A DNA stretch of 64,000 nucleotides from JANRLT01 sp041736895 (GTDB taxonomy: Bacteria > Planctomycetota > Planctomycetia > Pirellulales > JALHPA01). This document shows, piece after piece, positions 53,101 to 61,369 of this stretch. Within the stretch, counting starts at the first letter, position 1, and each line of letters opens with the position of its first letter. Both the position numbers and the translations under genes were made by a program. Under the pieces are notes generated by a model, which was not told where the DNA came from, made no database searches, and worked only from the letters and a program-made list of their open reading frames with translations. Where the stretch lies: positions 4,115 to 68,114 of the forward strand of contig JBGSSS010000198.1 of the NCBI GenBank assembly GCA_041736895.1. The letters are read 5' to 3'.

Positions 53101-53985
53101 CTGCTCGCGGTTCTTCGTGACGCGATACTCCACTTCGCGCAGCGATTCTTCGAGTGTCTCGGATTGCCGTTCGATCTCGGCGGCGCGGCGTTCGCCTTGA
53201 TCGGCGATCGTGTTGAGTCCTTGCACCTCGTTGCGCAGCGCTTGCAGCTCAGTAGTTGCCGAATTGAGCTTTTCGCTCAACTCTTGCCAATCAACCGCCG
53301 CGACTTGCGTGCGTAGGGCTTGCAATCGGTCGGCGTATTCCTGGTAACGGCGCGCCTTGGTCGCCTGCATGCGCACGGATTTCAAGCGATTGCCGACTTC
53401 GTCCACGATATCCGAAAGCCGCAGCAGGTTCTGGTCCACGCGCTCCAAGCGCCGTTGGCATTCGAGCTTCTTCGCCTTGAATCGGCTGATCCCCGCCGCT
53501 TCTTCGAAGATTAGCCGGCGATCCTTGGGCGAGGATTGCAACAGCACATCGACCTTGCCCTGCTCGATGACGCTGTACGCTTCGGTCGCGACGCCGGTGC
53601 CGGCGAAAAGATCTTTGATGTCGCGCAGCCGGCTGGGTTGCCGATTGATTAGGTATTCACCCTCGCCGCTCCGATACACGCGGCGCGTGATCGTGACCTC
53701 TGGTTGATCGAGCCCGAGCTTGTTGTCGCGATTGTCAAAGGTGAGCGACACCTCGGCCATGTTCGTTGGCTTGCGGCTGGCCGAGCCGTTGAAGATAACG
53801 TCGACCATCTCCTTGCCGCGGAGACTCTTGACACTCTGCTCGCCGAGCACCCATTTGATCGCGTCGACGATATTCGACTTGCCCGAGCCGTTGGGGCCGA
53901 CGACAACGGTGATGCCCGGCGGAAATTCGAAGCGGGTCTTGTCCGCGAAGCTCTTGAAGCCGATGAGTTCCAGGGCTTTGAGCAT
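50197..53985 (-). CDS. smc: Chromosome segregation ATPase SMC
   Basis: 1262 residues. Folds chromosomes as a dimer with ScpA/ScpB. The N-terminal ATPase half has Walker A GPNGSGKSNIVDAIKW at residues 30-45 and the Q-loop in LGEQSVKSLRG. Two very long coiled-coil stretches (about 170-500 and 680-1010) flank a hinge around 520-680 (GPFGAVRGMVADLL). The C-terminal half has the signature LLSGGEKTLTCVALLLSIF and Walker B PFCVLDEVDAALDEAN. Complete, no gaps, typical length. No scpA/B in the window. Confidence 0.97.
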   Translation of the reverse strand: MLKALELIGFKSFADKTRFEFPPGITVVVGPNGSGKSNIVDAIKWVLGEQSVKSLRGKEMVDVIFNGSASRKPTNMAEVSLTFDNRDNKLGLDQPEVTITRRVYRSGEGEYLINRQPSRLRDIKDLFAGTGVATEAYSVIEQGKVDVLLQSSPKDRRLIFEEAAGISRFKAKKLECQRRLERVDQNLLRLSDIVDEVGNRLKSVRMQATKARRYQEYADRLQALRTQVAAVDWQELSEKLNSATTELQALRNEVQGLNTIADQGERRAAEIERQSETLEESLREVEYRVTKNREQILSLEAHVELDRGRAHDLAEVLGRDRRQAITLSTKAGDLDGTIVESREALETAAAKQRELRQRLADEERSLTTLNHQADQLRAENEQQRTSYLEQMRAGAALANEISALEAQLARSEERREKCLRRLAEIASQREQSQAAFAELQLERTKSVEASHALQQELVAARQRLNETRKALAQQQRELAQQQETHARQSARAALLSEWEAQLEGVDAGVKSVLQLAANEPNGPFGAVRGMVADLLQTSIEYAPILEAVLAGDSQSLIFESTTAFEEQLAEAAASWQGRVTFLPLDSQHSIAPTLAAEFLLRSETPGVIGPLDRLVESAPEHRGLAQRLLANTWLVEDLATALQLRRDWLREQATGAEQSYRVAGVERSEPDQNSELSIVLTGVAHPSSYVTRSNLPADPVALPKLVTKRGEIVWPHGAISVGQTAAASGLISRRSELRALKSDLATQENALTQLTAQGKSLEEQLAAYEAETHKIETESRAADQQLSEIRSRASAEEQRHRQLDEQYRALSSDASSAAEQSQQVIQTRTLARTRLDQLQLALAQAEARAQENSRRLDQLEEARQTRNREALGVKVELARSEQQVENLSRQLRQFESDRMERQRGLTELRDQVVATTQRIDAAEGAILAAEQQLAHLYLEKEAFSGETSGWIAEREALRQERLTLQQEAQRSRAKARKIEEKLHMRELAAETLRLERATLEDRLREDYQIELSQHNLAPTEEEARERTAVDEEINDLRRKLTNLGGVNLEALQEADELEGRYENLSTQFQDLSKAKASLEQIIHKINADSRRLFIETLEQVKEHFQSLFRKLFGGGRADIILEEGMDILESGIEIVARPPGKEPRNISLLSGGEKTLTCVALLLSIFRSRPSPFCVLDEVDAALDEANIERFVGVLREFLNWTQFIVVTHSKKTMACGQTLYGVTMQESGISKRVSVRFEDVSDNGEIRITAQKQADAESDAA

Positions 53986-54100
53986 GACGGCGGGACGAGA
54001 GACACGTGGAGAGAGACGCCCGCGGGATGCTGCGGGGAACGATCTCTTTTAGTGTACTTGCGCCAACTCGAAAAGTTTAGAGCGATATCGTGTCATTTAG

Positions 54101-54121
54101 CCCCCGGTCAATGACCGGGGG
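54101..54121. repeat. Hairpin CCCCCGGTC-AAT-GACCGGGGG
   Basis: Perfect 9-bp stem, loop AAT, flanked by AG and AGC. It lies between the FlgI-like and smc genes. Member of the variable-stem hairpin set; the core GGTC-A-TGACC is shared with 43966. Confidence 0.75.
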
Positions 54122-54209
54122 AGCAAATGCCGAGTTTGCGTAATCGTACAAGACGTAAAAGCTTCCTGATTCTACCGACTTGCAGAGCAAGTCGGCTACT
54201 CTGGGCAAG

Positions 54210-56018
54210 CTAGGGCGAGGTTGCGGCCTTGTCTGTCTTTGGCGAGGTCTTCTCATCGCGCTCGCTGTCGATGATCGCCCCGCTTGAACGGCGGCCGAAC
54301 AGGTTCGGCAGCGCGCCGCCGACTTCGTAGGCTTGATCGTCGCTGACTTCGGTCCCTTCGTCGGATTCGCTTGCGCGGCTGTAGCGCCGTCCGACTTGCG
54401 GGTACTTGTCAACTTCGAGCCGCGCACTGAGAACTTTCGTCCTATTCGCTTCGTGCAGGCATTGCACGACATCGGGATAGTGTGCGCCCATTTCGACGAG
54501 CGATTTGATGACTTCGGCCAAGTTGTTCGGCACCTCGACGCGCTTGTCCGGTTCGCCGACGACGAAGCGGCTGATGGTGACGCGGCTTTCGGATTCGACG
54601 CGGACGAGCAAGTGCTTGCCCGCTTCGAGCGTCGCCGGCGCGGCCAGACGATGCGGTCCGCCAAACAGGACGACCTCGGGGCGGAAGCTGCGCGTCACAT
54701 GAACCAAGGGCGCAGCTTTGCTGGGGATTTGATGCAAGTGAACGCGTTCGTTGAGGAACACACCCGAGATGATCGGGTCCGCGCTGTTCATCCCCCAGAG
54801 CGCGCGGAAGGCGCCGTAGCGAGTTTCGGCACTGGGCGAATCGAGCAGCGCTTTGAGTTCATCGCTCGCGCCGTAATCGTCCATCGTCGAGAGCGCGGTT
54901 AACGCAAAGACGCGGAAGGCCGACACATCGCGGGCTGATTCGCCCAGAACCGCTGCGGCTTGAGACTGAGAATCGTCGAGGTAGGCCAGGGCTTCGGCAG
55001 CATAGAAGCGGATTTCCTGATCTTTAGAATCGAGGGCCTTGCGCAAGATCGGTGTCGCGTCCTTGCCGATCGCTTCGAGTTTGATCGCGGCGTTGCTCGC
55101 GCTGATCGGGTCGTTGAGCTGGTTTTCGAGCAGCGCGAGGCGCTCCAGTCGTTCGCTCGCGGTCTCGCGCAGCGGCACCGCGCGAATGACGCGGATGTAC
55201 CGCGGGATGTTGTGCTTGTACCGCGGATGCAGAATCAGATCGACATAAGCGTCGTTCTTGGGCGTGGCAATGCCACGCTTGGTTCCATGGACGTAAGTAT
55301 GAAACCGGCGATTCAGCATCTCGCCAATCTGTTTGCTCAGGTAGACCGATTTGTCTTCGTTCTTGATGACCAGCCCAAACGTGCGGGCCTTGGTCACCTT
55401 GGCCCCGCTGAGGATCAGCCCGCGGAGTTTGCTGCTCTTGTCGTCGTCGGCTCCCAATTCGGGATCGACGAGGACGGCGCCTTCGGCCTTGGCTAGCATA
55501 TGGCCGCTGTGGATGCCTCCGCCGGCATCGTAGCCCATCTCTTTGAGCCGAACTTCGAGCATCCAACCGCCGCTGAGATCGGTGGTCTCGCTGCCTTCGG
55601 GCACACGGACTTCGACATCGAGCGGATCGCCCGGTTCCGCGGCAGGCGGAATGTAGGTGCGCGTCCAAACCAGCGCCGTTTGCAGGCTAGCGAGAATCTG
55701 ATTGGGGTTGGCCACGTTGCGAGCCTGCATATCGGCGATCAGTTGATCGCGTTGCGGGCCGGCTGGCGGGTCGCTGCCGGTGTTGTCGAGATTGACGACG
55801 AGTGCCGGCCCTTCGACCTTGGCATAGTTCAAGCCAAACGGGCCCGAGACATCGCCGATCAATTTGATTTTGGATTCAACATCTTCGGTGGCGAGCGCTT
55901 TGTCAGGACTCTGCTGACGAAACAACGGGTTCATGCAACCCGCGAGGGACGAAAGCCAAACGCCCCCGGCCAAATTGGCGGCGAGGAACTGACGGCGGGA
56001 TAGGTTCGTTGGCTTCAT
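54210..56018 (-). CDS. Tat-exported lipoprotein with FlgI-like P-ring domain and HEAT-like repeats
   Basis: 602 residues. The N-terminus LSRRQFLAANLAGG is a twin-arginine signal, ending in a lipobox SLAGC at about residue 27-28, so it is likely attached to the membrane after Tat export. Residues about 50-250 resemble the flagellar P-ring protein FlgI: KIKLIGDVSGPFGLNYAKVE, ALVWTRTYIPPAAEPGDPLD and LSGGWMLEVRLKEMG. After that come helical HEAT-like repeats (DPISASNAAIKLEAIGKDAT, EIRFYAAEALAYLDDSQ). No other flagellar gene is in the window. The low-complexity tail ends the protein. Role unknown; possibly an envelope protein that reused a P-ring fold. Confidence 0.75.
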   Translation of the reverse strand: MKPTNLSRRQFLAANLAGGVWLSSLAGCMNPLFRQQSPDKALATEDVESKIKLIGDVSGPFGLNYAKVEGPALVVNLDNTGSDPPAGPQRDQLIADMQARNVANPNQILASLQTALVWTRTYIPPAAEPGDPLDVEVRVPEGSETTDLSGGWMLEVRLKEMGYDAGGGIHSGHMLAKAEGAVLVDPELGADDDKSSKLRGLILSGAKVTKARTFGLVIKNEDKSVYLSKQIGEMLNRRFHTYVHGTKRGIATPKNDAYVDLILHPRYKHNIPRYIRVIRAVPLRETASERLERLALLENQLNDPISASNAAIKLEAIGKDATPILRKALDSKDQEIRFYAAEALAYLDDSQSQAAAVLGESARDVSAFRVFALTALSTMDDYGASDELKALLDSPSAETRYGAFRALWGMNSADPIISGVFLNERVHLHQIPSKAAPLVHVTRSFRPEVVLFGGPHRLAAPATLEAGKHLLVRVESESRVTISRFVVGEPDKRVEVPNNLAEVIKSLVEMGAHYPDVVQCLHEANRTKVLSARLEVDKYPQVGRRYSRASESDEGTEVSDDQAYEVGGALPNLFGRRSSGAIIDSERDEKTSPKTDKAATSP

Positions 56019-56218
56019 GCCCTGGCTCCGTGAGCGGGTGCGGTGATGGCGCGCGGTCCTTGCGCGAAGGAAGACAATAGAGTGGTACTCTCCTTAGGTC
56101 AAGACAAAAGCGAATTTCTTGGTAGGGTGCATGCTAGCAATTTGTGTTGCACGGCCCTAGGGGAGGGGCTAGGATGCAAATGCGATATCCGACTCCTTTT
56201 CTCAACAAGAGGCCTGTC

Positions 56219-57376
56219 ATGCGCTGTGCTGTACTGTTCTTGTTTGCGGTAACCCTCTGCTATTCCCCGGCCGTCGCCCAAAAGCTTCAAGAAGCAAATT
56301 CTGCCTATCGGAAGCAGAATTACGATCGGGCCATCGAACTTTACAATGCGCTGCTCGAGAAGACGCCCGACGACGCGCGGATTCGCTCCCAACGCGCTCA
56401 CGCACTCGTTGAACGCGCGGCGGGGCTGCAAGCCGGCGGGAACCAATTGGGGCCAGACAGTTACGCCGCGATCCAACGCGATGCCCAACAAGCCATTGAT
56501 GACCTGACCGCGGCGATCACTGCCGAGATCGGAGCGAAAGGAATAGCACAAACTTGGCGCGCGAGGGCTTATCTCTTGTTGCATCGCCATGATGAAGCGC
56601 TTGCTGATCTCAACAGTGCAATTGCACAAAAACCGGATCGCGCCACGGCTTATTTCTATCGTGGGATTCTGCATCGTCAACGCGGACAAACGGATCAGGC
56701 TTTTCAGGATTTTCACACCGCACTCCGTTATAAACCCGAGGATGCGCTGGCCTATCGTGAACGGGCCAGATGTCAGCTTAACAACGCTCTCGACGACGAA
56801 TGGATAAATAGCCCCCCTAGAGAAGGGAAAGTCACCTGGGCAGTTTATAAAATGAATGGCATCAAGGATCTGGATAAAGTCACCATGGCCGTAGCGGATT
56901 TTGAACGAGCCTTGGCCGTTGATCCGGATGATTGCGAGTCCCGCCGCGCGCTAGTCGATCTTTATTCGATCACAGGAGACGCAAAACGCTGTCTCGAGCA
57001 ACTCGACGAAATCTGCAAGCGTCAGCCGGAAAATGTTAGCAGTTGGTGCAACCGGTCTTGGATCCTAGCCACTCACGCGAGTCCCGAATTTCGCAACGGA
57101 GCCGAGGCCGTCAAGGCAGCGCAGAAAGCACAGGAAATGAGCAAAAGCAAAACTCCTTGTTTGCTGATGAATTTGGCCGCAGCGCATGCCGAAGCTGGTG
57201 AGTTCAAAAAGGCGGTCACCATGGCCAAAGAGGCGCTGCAAGCGATCACGGCGGACAAGCAATTTCCCACGATTCAAGATCATCCCTGCGGAGAGAAGTT
57301 CGAGAAATGTCTCGAACAGTTTCGCAAAAAACAGCCCTATCGCGACCCGAACTTGCAAGACTTTTCCAAGAAGTAA
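56219..57376 (+). CDS. Secreted tetratricopeptide repeat protein
   Basis: 385 residues from the ATG at 56219, where a hydrophobic leader MRCAVLFLFAVTLCYSPAVAQ begins. An alternative start at 56174 with GGGAGG upstream would prolong the leader. At least four to five TPR units are visible: NSAYRKQNYDRAIELYNALLEKTPDDARI, LHRHDEALADLNSAIAQKPDRAT and YFYRGILHRQRGQTDQAFQDF, plus a later pair. TPR proteins are protein-protein scaffolds in the periplasm. A strong convergent terminator follows. The preceding divergent gene (FlgI-like) starts about 200 bp away. Confidence 0.85.
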   Translation: MRCAVLFLFAVTLCYSPAVAQKLQEANSAYRKQNYDRAIELYNALLEKTPDDARIRSQRAHALVERAAGLQAGGNQLGPDSYAAIQRDAQQAIDDLTAAITAEIGAKGIAQTWRARAYLLLHRHDEALADLNSAIAQKPDRATAYFYRGILHRQRGQTDQAFQDFHTALRYKPEDALAYRERARCQLNNALDDEWINSPPREGKVTWAVYKMNGIKDLDKVTMAVADFERALAVDPDDCESRRALVDLYSITGDAKRCLEQLDEICKRQPENVSSWCNRSWILATHASPEFRNGAEAVKAAQKAQEMSKSKTPCLLMNLAAAHAEAGEFKKAVTMAKEALQAITADKQFPTIQDHPCGEKFEKCLEQFRKKQPYRDPNLQDFSKK

Positions 57377-57404
57377 TGTGTAGTCGCACGGTGTGAAAAA
57401 TGAA

Positions 57405-57439
57405 GGGAGCAGAACAAAGCACCGCTTTGTTCTGCTCCC
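57405..57439. terminator. Long perfect hairpin between convergent genes
   Basis: GGGAGCAGAACAAAGC, loop ACC, GCTTTGTTCTGCTCCC: a 16-bp perfect stem. A short T-rich tail follows on the plus strand. It lies between the TPR and CAP genes and should stop both transcripts. Confidence 0.85.
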
Positions 57440-57468
57440 GAATCTTTTCAAGACGTCACGTCGATCTT

Positions 57469-58743
57469 CTAGTAGGGCTTTTCGTTTTTGATATTCCCAC
57501 GGGGGTTGTAAAACGCCACGATCAGGATTTCGCCGCTCTTCAGCTTTGCTGTCGCCACGCCGACCATCGTGCTCTTGGCCCAGACCATTTGCGTATAATG
57601 AGCACGCTCGCTATCGTATTCAGCTGCCACGAGTTGGCCGTCGTCGTTTTTGTACATCTTGGTGATACGGTAGCTCGGCGGCTCGGTTTGCTTGGGGTCG
57701 TAGTTCGCTTTTTCCGCGAGCCATTCATTGGCGGCGGTTGCTGGCGTGAACGTCTCGTAATCGCCAACGGCCATGTTCTCGCCATACTTGCCATCAGGAT
57801 GATGTTCGAGCTTGTCCGTTTTGGCGATGTGCTGAGCCCAACGATACGCGGCATTCGCCAAATCCGGTGACCATTCCAACGGCTTGACACCGACATCGGC
57901 TCGGGCCGCGTTATGAATTTTCAAGAACTCGACGATCACGGGCGATTCGGCCGTGAAGCGTTTCTTGCCAGCGGGCGCTTTCTTGTCGTCGTCATCCTCC
58001 GCAGGAGTCTTGGAATTGTCCGCTGGCGGAGTCGCGGCTGTGGACGCTGCCGCCGGCGCGGGAAAATAAATCGGCACGGCTGGCTCGACGACCACCACCC
58101 CTGGCGCAGGGGTGCCGCCGTTGTTGTTGATGATCGGCCGACGGCGGCGCGGATTGTTAATCGTCGTGTTGTTGTTCGTGATGTTCTTCTCGAGAGGCGC
58201 GACCTTGGCCCCCGGCACAAAGGCATTGCCGTCGTAATCGCCAGCCGGCTCGGGTTGCCCAGGATTTCGCTTATCCGTTTTTTTTGCTAGAGCCGCTTTG
58301 TTCGCGGCCTCTTCGGGAGGATTAAATTCTGCGGGCGGATCTCCCAAAACGATATAGGGTTTTACGCTATGTCCAGTGATATGAATCCAGCGGCCTCCGC
58401 CGCGCGGCCGCATCTGGAACCCGAGTGTGGCACCCTCGAAGGTCGGAAATGGAAACGGCGTGGTCCCAGTAATTGGTTCCACGGGTTTGCCGTCCGGTAC
58501 CGGCTGGATTGTGCCCGAGGGATCTACCCAGAATGGCAGTGCTCTGCGTCCGGTGAAATTGTAAACAGCGATTGTGGTCGCTTTGCCGCCCACCACAGAC
58601 GGCGGCAACTCGGGTTGCTTGGCTGCCATCTTGTCGCTGGCCGGTTCGGCATGCACGGGCCGAGTCCCTGGAGAGAGCCACAGCACTCCCAGAAAAGCAA
58701 AACCCAATGCCCCTAGGCACATAACCCGCATGAATCTTGTCAT
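57469..58743 (-). CDS. Secreted CAP (SCP/PR1) domain protein
   Basis: 424 residues with a leader (MTRFMRVMCLGALGFAFLGV). About 200 residues of unrecognised N-terminal part and a Pro/Asn/Ala-rich linker (PAVPIYFPAPAAASTAATPP) precede the CAP domain. This has the motifs FLKIHNAARADVGVKPLEW, then AYRWAQHIAKTDKLEHHPDG-KYGENMA and ERAHYTQMVWAKSTMVGVATA, the HYTQMVW box being diagnostic. The domain is a secreted protein of often unknown function, for example cell-wall or lipid binding. The two His and two Glu ligands of the CAP cavity are likely present. Confidence 0.88.
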   Translation of the reverse strand: MTRFMRVMCLGALGFAFLGVLWLSPGTRPVHAEPASDKMAAKQPELPPSVVGGKATTIAVYNFTGRRALPFWVDPSGTIQPVPDGKPVEPITGTTPFPFPTFEGATLGFQMRPRGGGRWIHITGHSVKPYIVLGDPPAEFNPPEEAANKAALAKKTDKRNPGQPEPAGDYDGNAFVPGAKVAPLEKNITNNNTTINNPRRRRPIINNNGGTPAPGVVVVEPAVPIYFPAPAAASTAATPPADNSKTPAEDDDDKKAPAGKKRFTAESPVIVEFLKIHNAARADVGVKPLEWSPDLANAAYRWAQHIAKTDKLEHHPDGKYGENMAVGDYETFTPATAANEWLAEKANYDPKQTEPPSYRITKMYKNDDGQLVAAEYDSERAHYTQMVWAKSTMVGVATAKLKSGEILIVAFYNPRGNIKNEKPY

Positions 58744-58904
58744 CGCATTCTCCCAAGACTGAAAGGCGAATAAAAAAGCCGATGCATCCGCGCCGCCAAG
58801 CGGCTAACAATCTGAGCGACAGCTCAATAGGACGTTTTAGTCAGGATTTTAAGGCCCGCTCTTTGGCAAGTAAAGAAAAAAAGTATGGTAGTATCGCTGA
58901 TAAA

Positions 58905-58937
58905 GAAAAAAGGCCAGCGTCTTGCGACGCTGGCTTT
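58905..58937 (-). terminator. Intrinsic terminator, copy 1 of a duplicated pair
   Basis: GCCAGCGTC-TTGC-GACGCTGGC with AAAAAA on its left. On the minus strand this is a stem followed by a T-run, right after the stop of the small gene. The same sequence, with the same flank (GCCGTTGTT on the right), recurs at 59776. Confidence 0.9.
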
Positions 58938-58945
58938 CGCCGTTG

Positions 58946-59149
58946 TTATTCCACCGATCCGCCTAGTGTTTCTATTGATTTCCAGAGCTTGGCCTGCCGT
59001 GCGAGGCAACTCGCCCGACTGTTTCGCGGCACCGGTTGTTGAGAATCTACGAAGGCGATCGTTTCTTGAAAGGCTTTCCAACGCTGCAGAGGATCCCAGC
59101 AGCGTTCTCGCTTCGCTTCTTCGCTAGCTTTTTCTTCGGGAGTCATCAT
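58946..59149 (-). CDS. Small protein coupled to the nucleotidyltransferase-like gene
   Basis: 67 residues, ATG at 59149 overlapping the stop of the upstream gene (ATGA). Strongly charged and helical (MMTPEEKASEEAKRERCWDP, then LQRWKAFQETIAFVDSQ). No known motif. Directly followed by a terminator, so the two genes form a closed two-gene unit. The overlap and small size recall toxin-antitoxin or NTase/HEPN pairs, but the small protein has no HEPN motif (R-x4-6-H). Confidence 0.65.
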   Translation of the reverse strand: MMTPEEKASEEAKRERCWDPLQRWKAFQETIAFVDSQQPVPRNSRASCLARQAKLWKSIETLGGSVE

Positions 59150-59640
59150 GGGGCACGTCCTTCACGGAGGATCTGAGTACGTAGAGTTTCAATGCGCGAC
59201 TTTTTCTGTAAGCCCTCGGGCAAAGCCATCTGGCACCGCAACATATCTTCATCACTGAGAGCCCGATAGGCGGTGCCTGTCGAAAGGGCCGTTGCAATCC
59301 CTCGGTCCCAGGAATCTTGCCAGTTATCCAACCCCGCGACAGAACGGAACACGTCAACCGCCCCCTGCTCCGTGGTTAGACAAAACATTGCCTGCTGCTC
59401 CAGCCACCCTGACGACATATCCTTGACTGGTTTCCAAGTTTCGACCGTTTGCCCCCATTCCGCGTTGAGTTCCGCCAGAGCTTGCTCACAATTTTGCCGG
59501 TTATCGAAGACGTCATCGATCCAAAGGTCGACGTCGTATGTCAGAATCGGTTCATGACGCAAAGCAAAGTTCATCCCCCCGATCAAGAGACACCGGACGC
59601 CATGACGGTTCATCGTCTCGAGAATCCGATCAACATTCAT
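59146..59640 (-). CDS. Nucleotidyltransferase-like protein (AbiEii/DUF6036 type)
   Basis: 164 residues. The N-terminus has the nucleotidyltransferase fold signature: an ILIGG-type loop (LLIGGMNFALRHE, residues 19-30) and then Y-D-V-D-L-W-I-D-D with D36 and D38 as the metal-binding D-x-D pair. A third carboxylate may be in DVFRSV. The stretch resembles proteins that partner small proteins in type IV-like toxin systems, for example AbiEii or MNT. Downstream the 67-residue gene starts inside its stop codon. Fold call good, function not. Confidence 0.72.
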   Translation of the reverse strand: MNVDRILETMNRHGVRCLLIGGMNFALRHEPILTYDVDLWIDDVFDNRQNCEQALAELNAEWGQTVETWKPVKDMSSGWLEQQAMFCLTTEQGAVDVFRSVAGLDNWQDSWDRGIATALSTGTAYRALSDEDMLRCQMALPEGLQKKSRIETLRTQILREGRAP

Positions 59641-59775
59641 GAGCAGGATCGGTGAAATTGGCCGGCGATTGAAATACCCGCACTGAGAATTCGAGCATTG
59701 TTTTAATCTGCGGGATTTCTAAGTATATTCCGCTCGCCAGCAAGGGGCTACTACACTTTGACCGACGAAGGATAC

Positions 59776-59810
59776 AAAAAAAGGCCAGCGTCTTGCGACG
59801 TTGGCCTTTG
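59776..59810 (-). terminator. Intrinsic terminator, copy 2 of a duplicated pair
   Basis: GGCCAGCGTC-TTGC-GACGTTGGCC with an A-run on the left, about 60 bp past the stop of the DUF1501 gene. It matches the copy at 58905 nearly base for base, with the same right flank GCCGTTGTT. The nucleotidyltransferase pair lies between the two copies. Confidence 0.9.
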
Positions 59811-59868
59811 CCGTTGTTGAATTATGCCTTGCGGTAATAGCCCGCGGGGCATTCCTTTTGATTGACTA

Positions 59869-61140
59869 CTAGCTGAACAGTTCCTTGATGACCTTTCCGC
59901 TGTTGGCGATTTTCATTGGGCGGCCGTTCTTGCTGGTGAACGTGGTTTCCAGCGAGATGTCGAGGCCCTTGATGACGCTCGCCATCAGATCTTGCGAGGT
60001 GTACGGTTCGGTTTCAACCGAGCTGCCGTCCGAGCTCGTGGCTCCGACTGCGACACCGCGTTTGATCTTGCCGCCGCCGACAACCGTGCTCCAGCTACGT
60101 GCCCAGTGATCGCGGCCAGCGCCGCCGTTGATGCGCGGGGTGCGGCTGAATTCGCCCATCCACATGACCACAGTGTCGTCCCACATGCCGCGATCAACCA
60201 GGTCGGCAACGAGGGCCGACATGGCCTTGTCGAGTTCCGGCAGCTTGGTGTTTTTCAGTGTTGGGAAGATGTTGGCGTGGTTGTCCCAGCCGCCGAGATC
60301 GACTTCGACGAACGGCACACCGGCTTCGACCAAGCGGCGAGCCATCAAGCAGCCCTTGCCGAAGTTCGTGTTGCCGTAACGGTCGCGGACTTCTTGCGGT
60401 TCGCTGTTGACCTTGAACGCCTTCATTTGGTTGCTGGTCATCAGGTTCCAAGTCTTTTCTTGAACCTTGAGGTGATCCAACGCCGAAGGGCCGCGGTTTT
60501 GGTTGATGAAGTTCTTTTCCAGGGCCGTCAGCATTTCGCGGCGAACTTGCAGTTGTGCGCCGTTCATGCCCATGTTGAGGTCGCGGACATCGCCGTTGCT
60601 GTTGACGACGAACGGAGCCCAGGTCATGCCGAGGAAGCCAGGACCGACGCTGCCGCCGCCGACGGAGACGAACGGAGGAATTTCGAGGTACGGGACTTGG
60701 TCGATCAACTCGTGAGCGATGACCGAGCCGTAGCTAGGGTGTTCGACGTTCGGATTCGGCACGTAGCCGGTGTGCATGTAGTAGCGGCCGCGATTGTGAT
60801 CGGCTTCGCGGGTGCTCATCGAGCGCACGATCGCCATGTGCTTCATCTGCTGTGCCATGAGCGGCATATGTTCGCAGATTTGAACGCCGTCAGCCGAGGT
60901 GGAAATTGGATTAAACTCACCTTTGTTGGCGCTGCCTGGCTTCAGATCCCAGATATCCATCGTGCTGGGTCCGCCGCCCATCCACAACATGATGGCCGCT
61001 TTGTGGCGCTTCTTCATATCAGAAGATTGCGCCATCAGTTGATTCGTGAAGTTGATCGCCGGCGAGGCCATCAACGCCGTGGCGCCAGCCATGTGGCCCA
61101 TGAAGTGGCGGCGGCTCATATCCGAGGGGATCATGCTCAT
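59869..61140 (-). CDS. DUF1501 protein (Tat-exported, sulfatase-like fold)
   Basis: 423 residues. The leader MSRRHFMGHMAGATALMASPA is a twin-arginine signal (S-R-R-H-F-M). The core has KAAIMLWMGGGPSTMDIWDL, then EADHNRGRYYMHTGY and SYGSVIAHEL, and later VDLGGWDNHANIFP and WMGEFSRTPRINGGAGRDHW, the DUF1501 signature. The family is widespread in planctomycetes, usually beside a DUF1549/DUF1553 gene as here. The fold is alkaline-phosphatase/sulfatase-like, but no enzymatic activity has been established for it. The two genes lie in the same direction with 229 bp between them. Confidence 0.93.
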   Translation of the reverse strand: MSMIPSDMSRRHFMGHMAGATALMASPAINFTNQLMAQSSDMKKRHKAAIMLWMGGGPSTMDIWDLKPGSANKGEFNPISTSADGVQICEHMPLMAQQMKHMAIVRSMSTREADHNRGRYYMHTGYVPNPNVEHPSYGSVIAHELIDQVPYLEIPPFVSVGGGSVGPGFLGMTWAPFVVNSNGDVRDLNMGMNGAQLQVRREMLTALEKNFINQNRGPSALDHLKVQEKTWNLMTSNQMKAFKVNSEPQEVRDRYGNTNFGKGCLMARRLVEAGVPFVEVDLGGWDNHANIFPTLKNTKLPELDKAMSALVADLVDRGMWDDTVVMWMGEFSRTPRINGGAGRDHWARSWSTVVGGGKIKRGVAVGATSSDGSSVETEPYTSQDLMASVIKGLDISLETTFTSKNGRPMKIANSGKVIKELFS

Positions 61141-61312
61141 CTGGTAGCTCCAAAGTCTGGATGAAAAGTTTTCTTGCTATTGCGCCGCCAAAAAGGCCGT
61201 AGAACTGGTGATAGAATCTCTCCTGCCCCAAAATTCGCTGCCAGAACGTCCGATTATTCCCGTTATTCCCGAAAATCACGAATCTCATAGAGATTCAAGA
61301 CCTTGGGACTGC

Positions 61313-61360
61313 ATTTTAACCCGAGGTTTCGCGTACCTCGCTTACGCTTCGGGTCAAAAT
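61313..61360. repeat. Inverted repeat ATTTTAACCCGA ... TCGGGTCAAAAT
   Basis: In the spacer between the two DUF genes, ATTTTAACCCGAGG pairs loosely with CTTCGGGTCAAAAT. Its right half contains ACCTCGCTTACGCTTCGGGT, a relative of the CCCTCGCTAACGC repeats at 3886 and 46593. Confidence 0.6.
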
Positions 61361-61369
61361 TTTGGGCTT

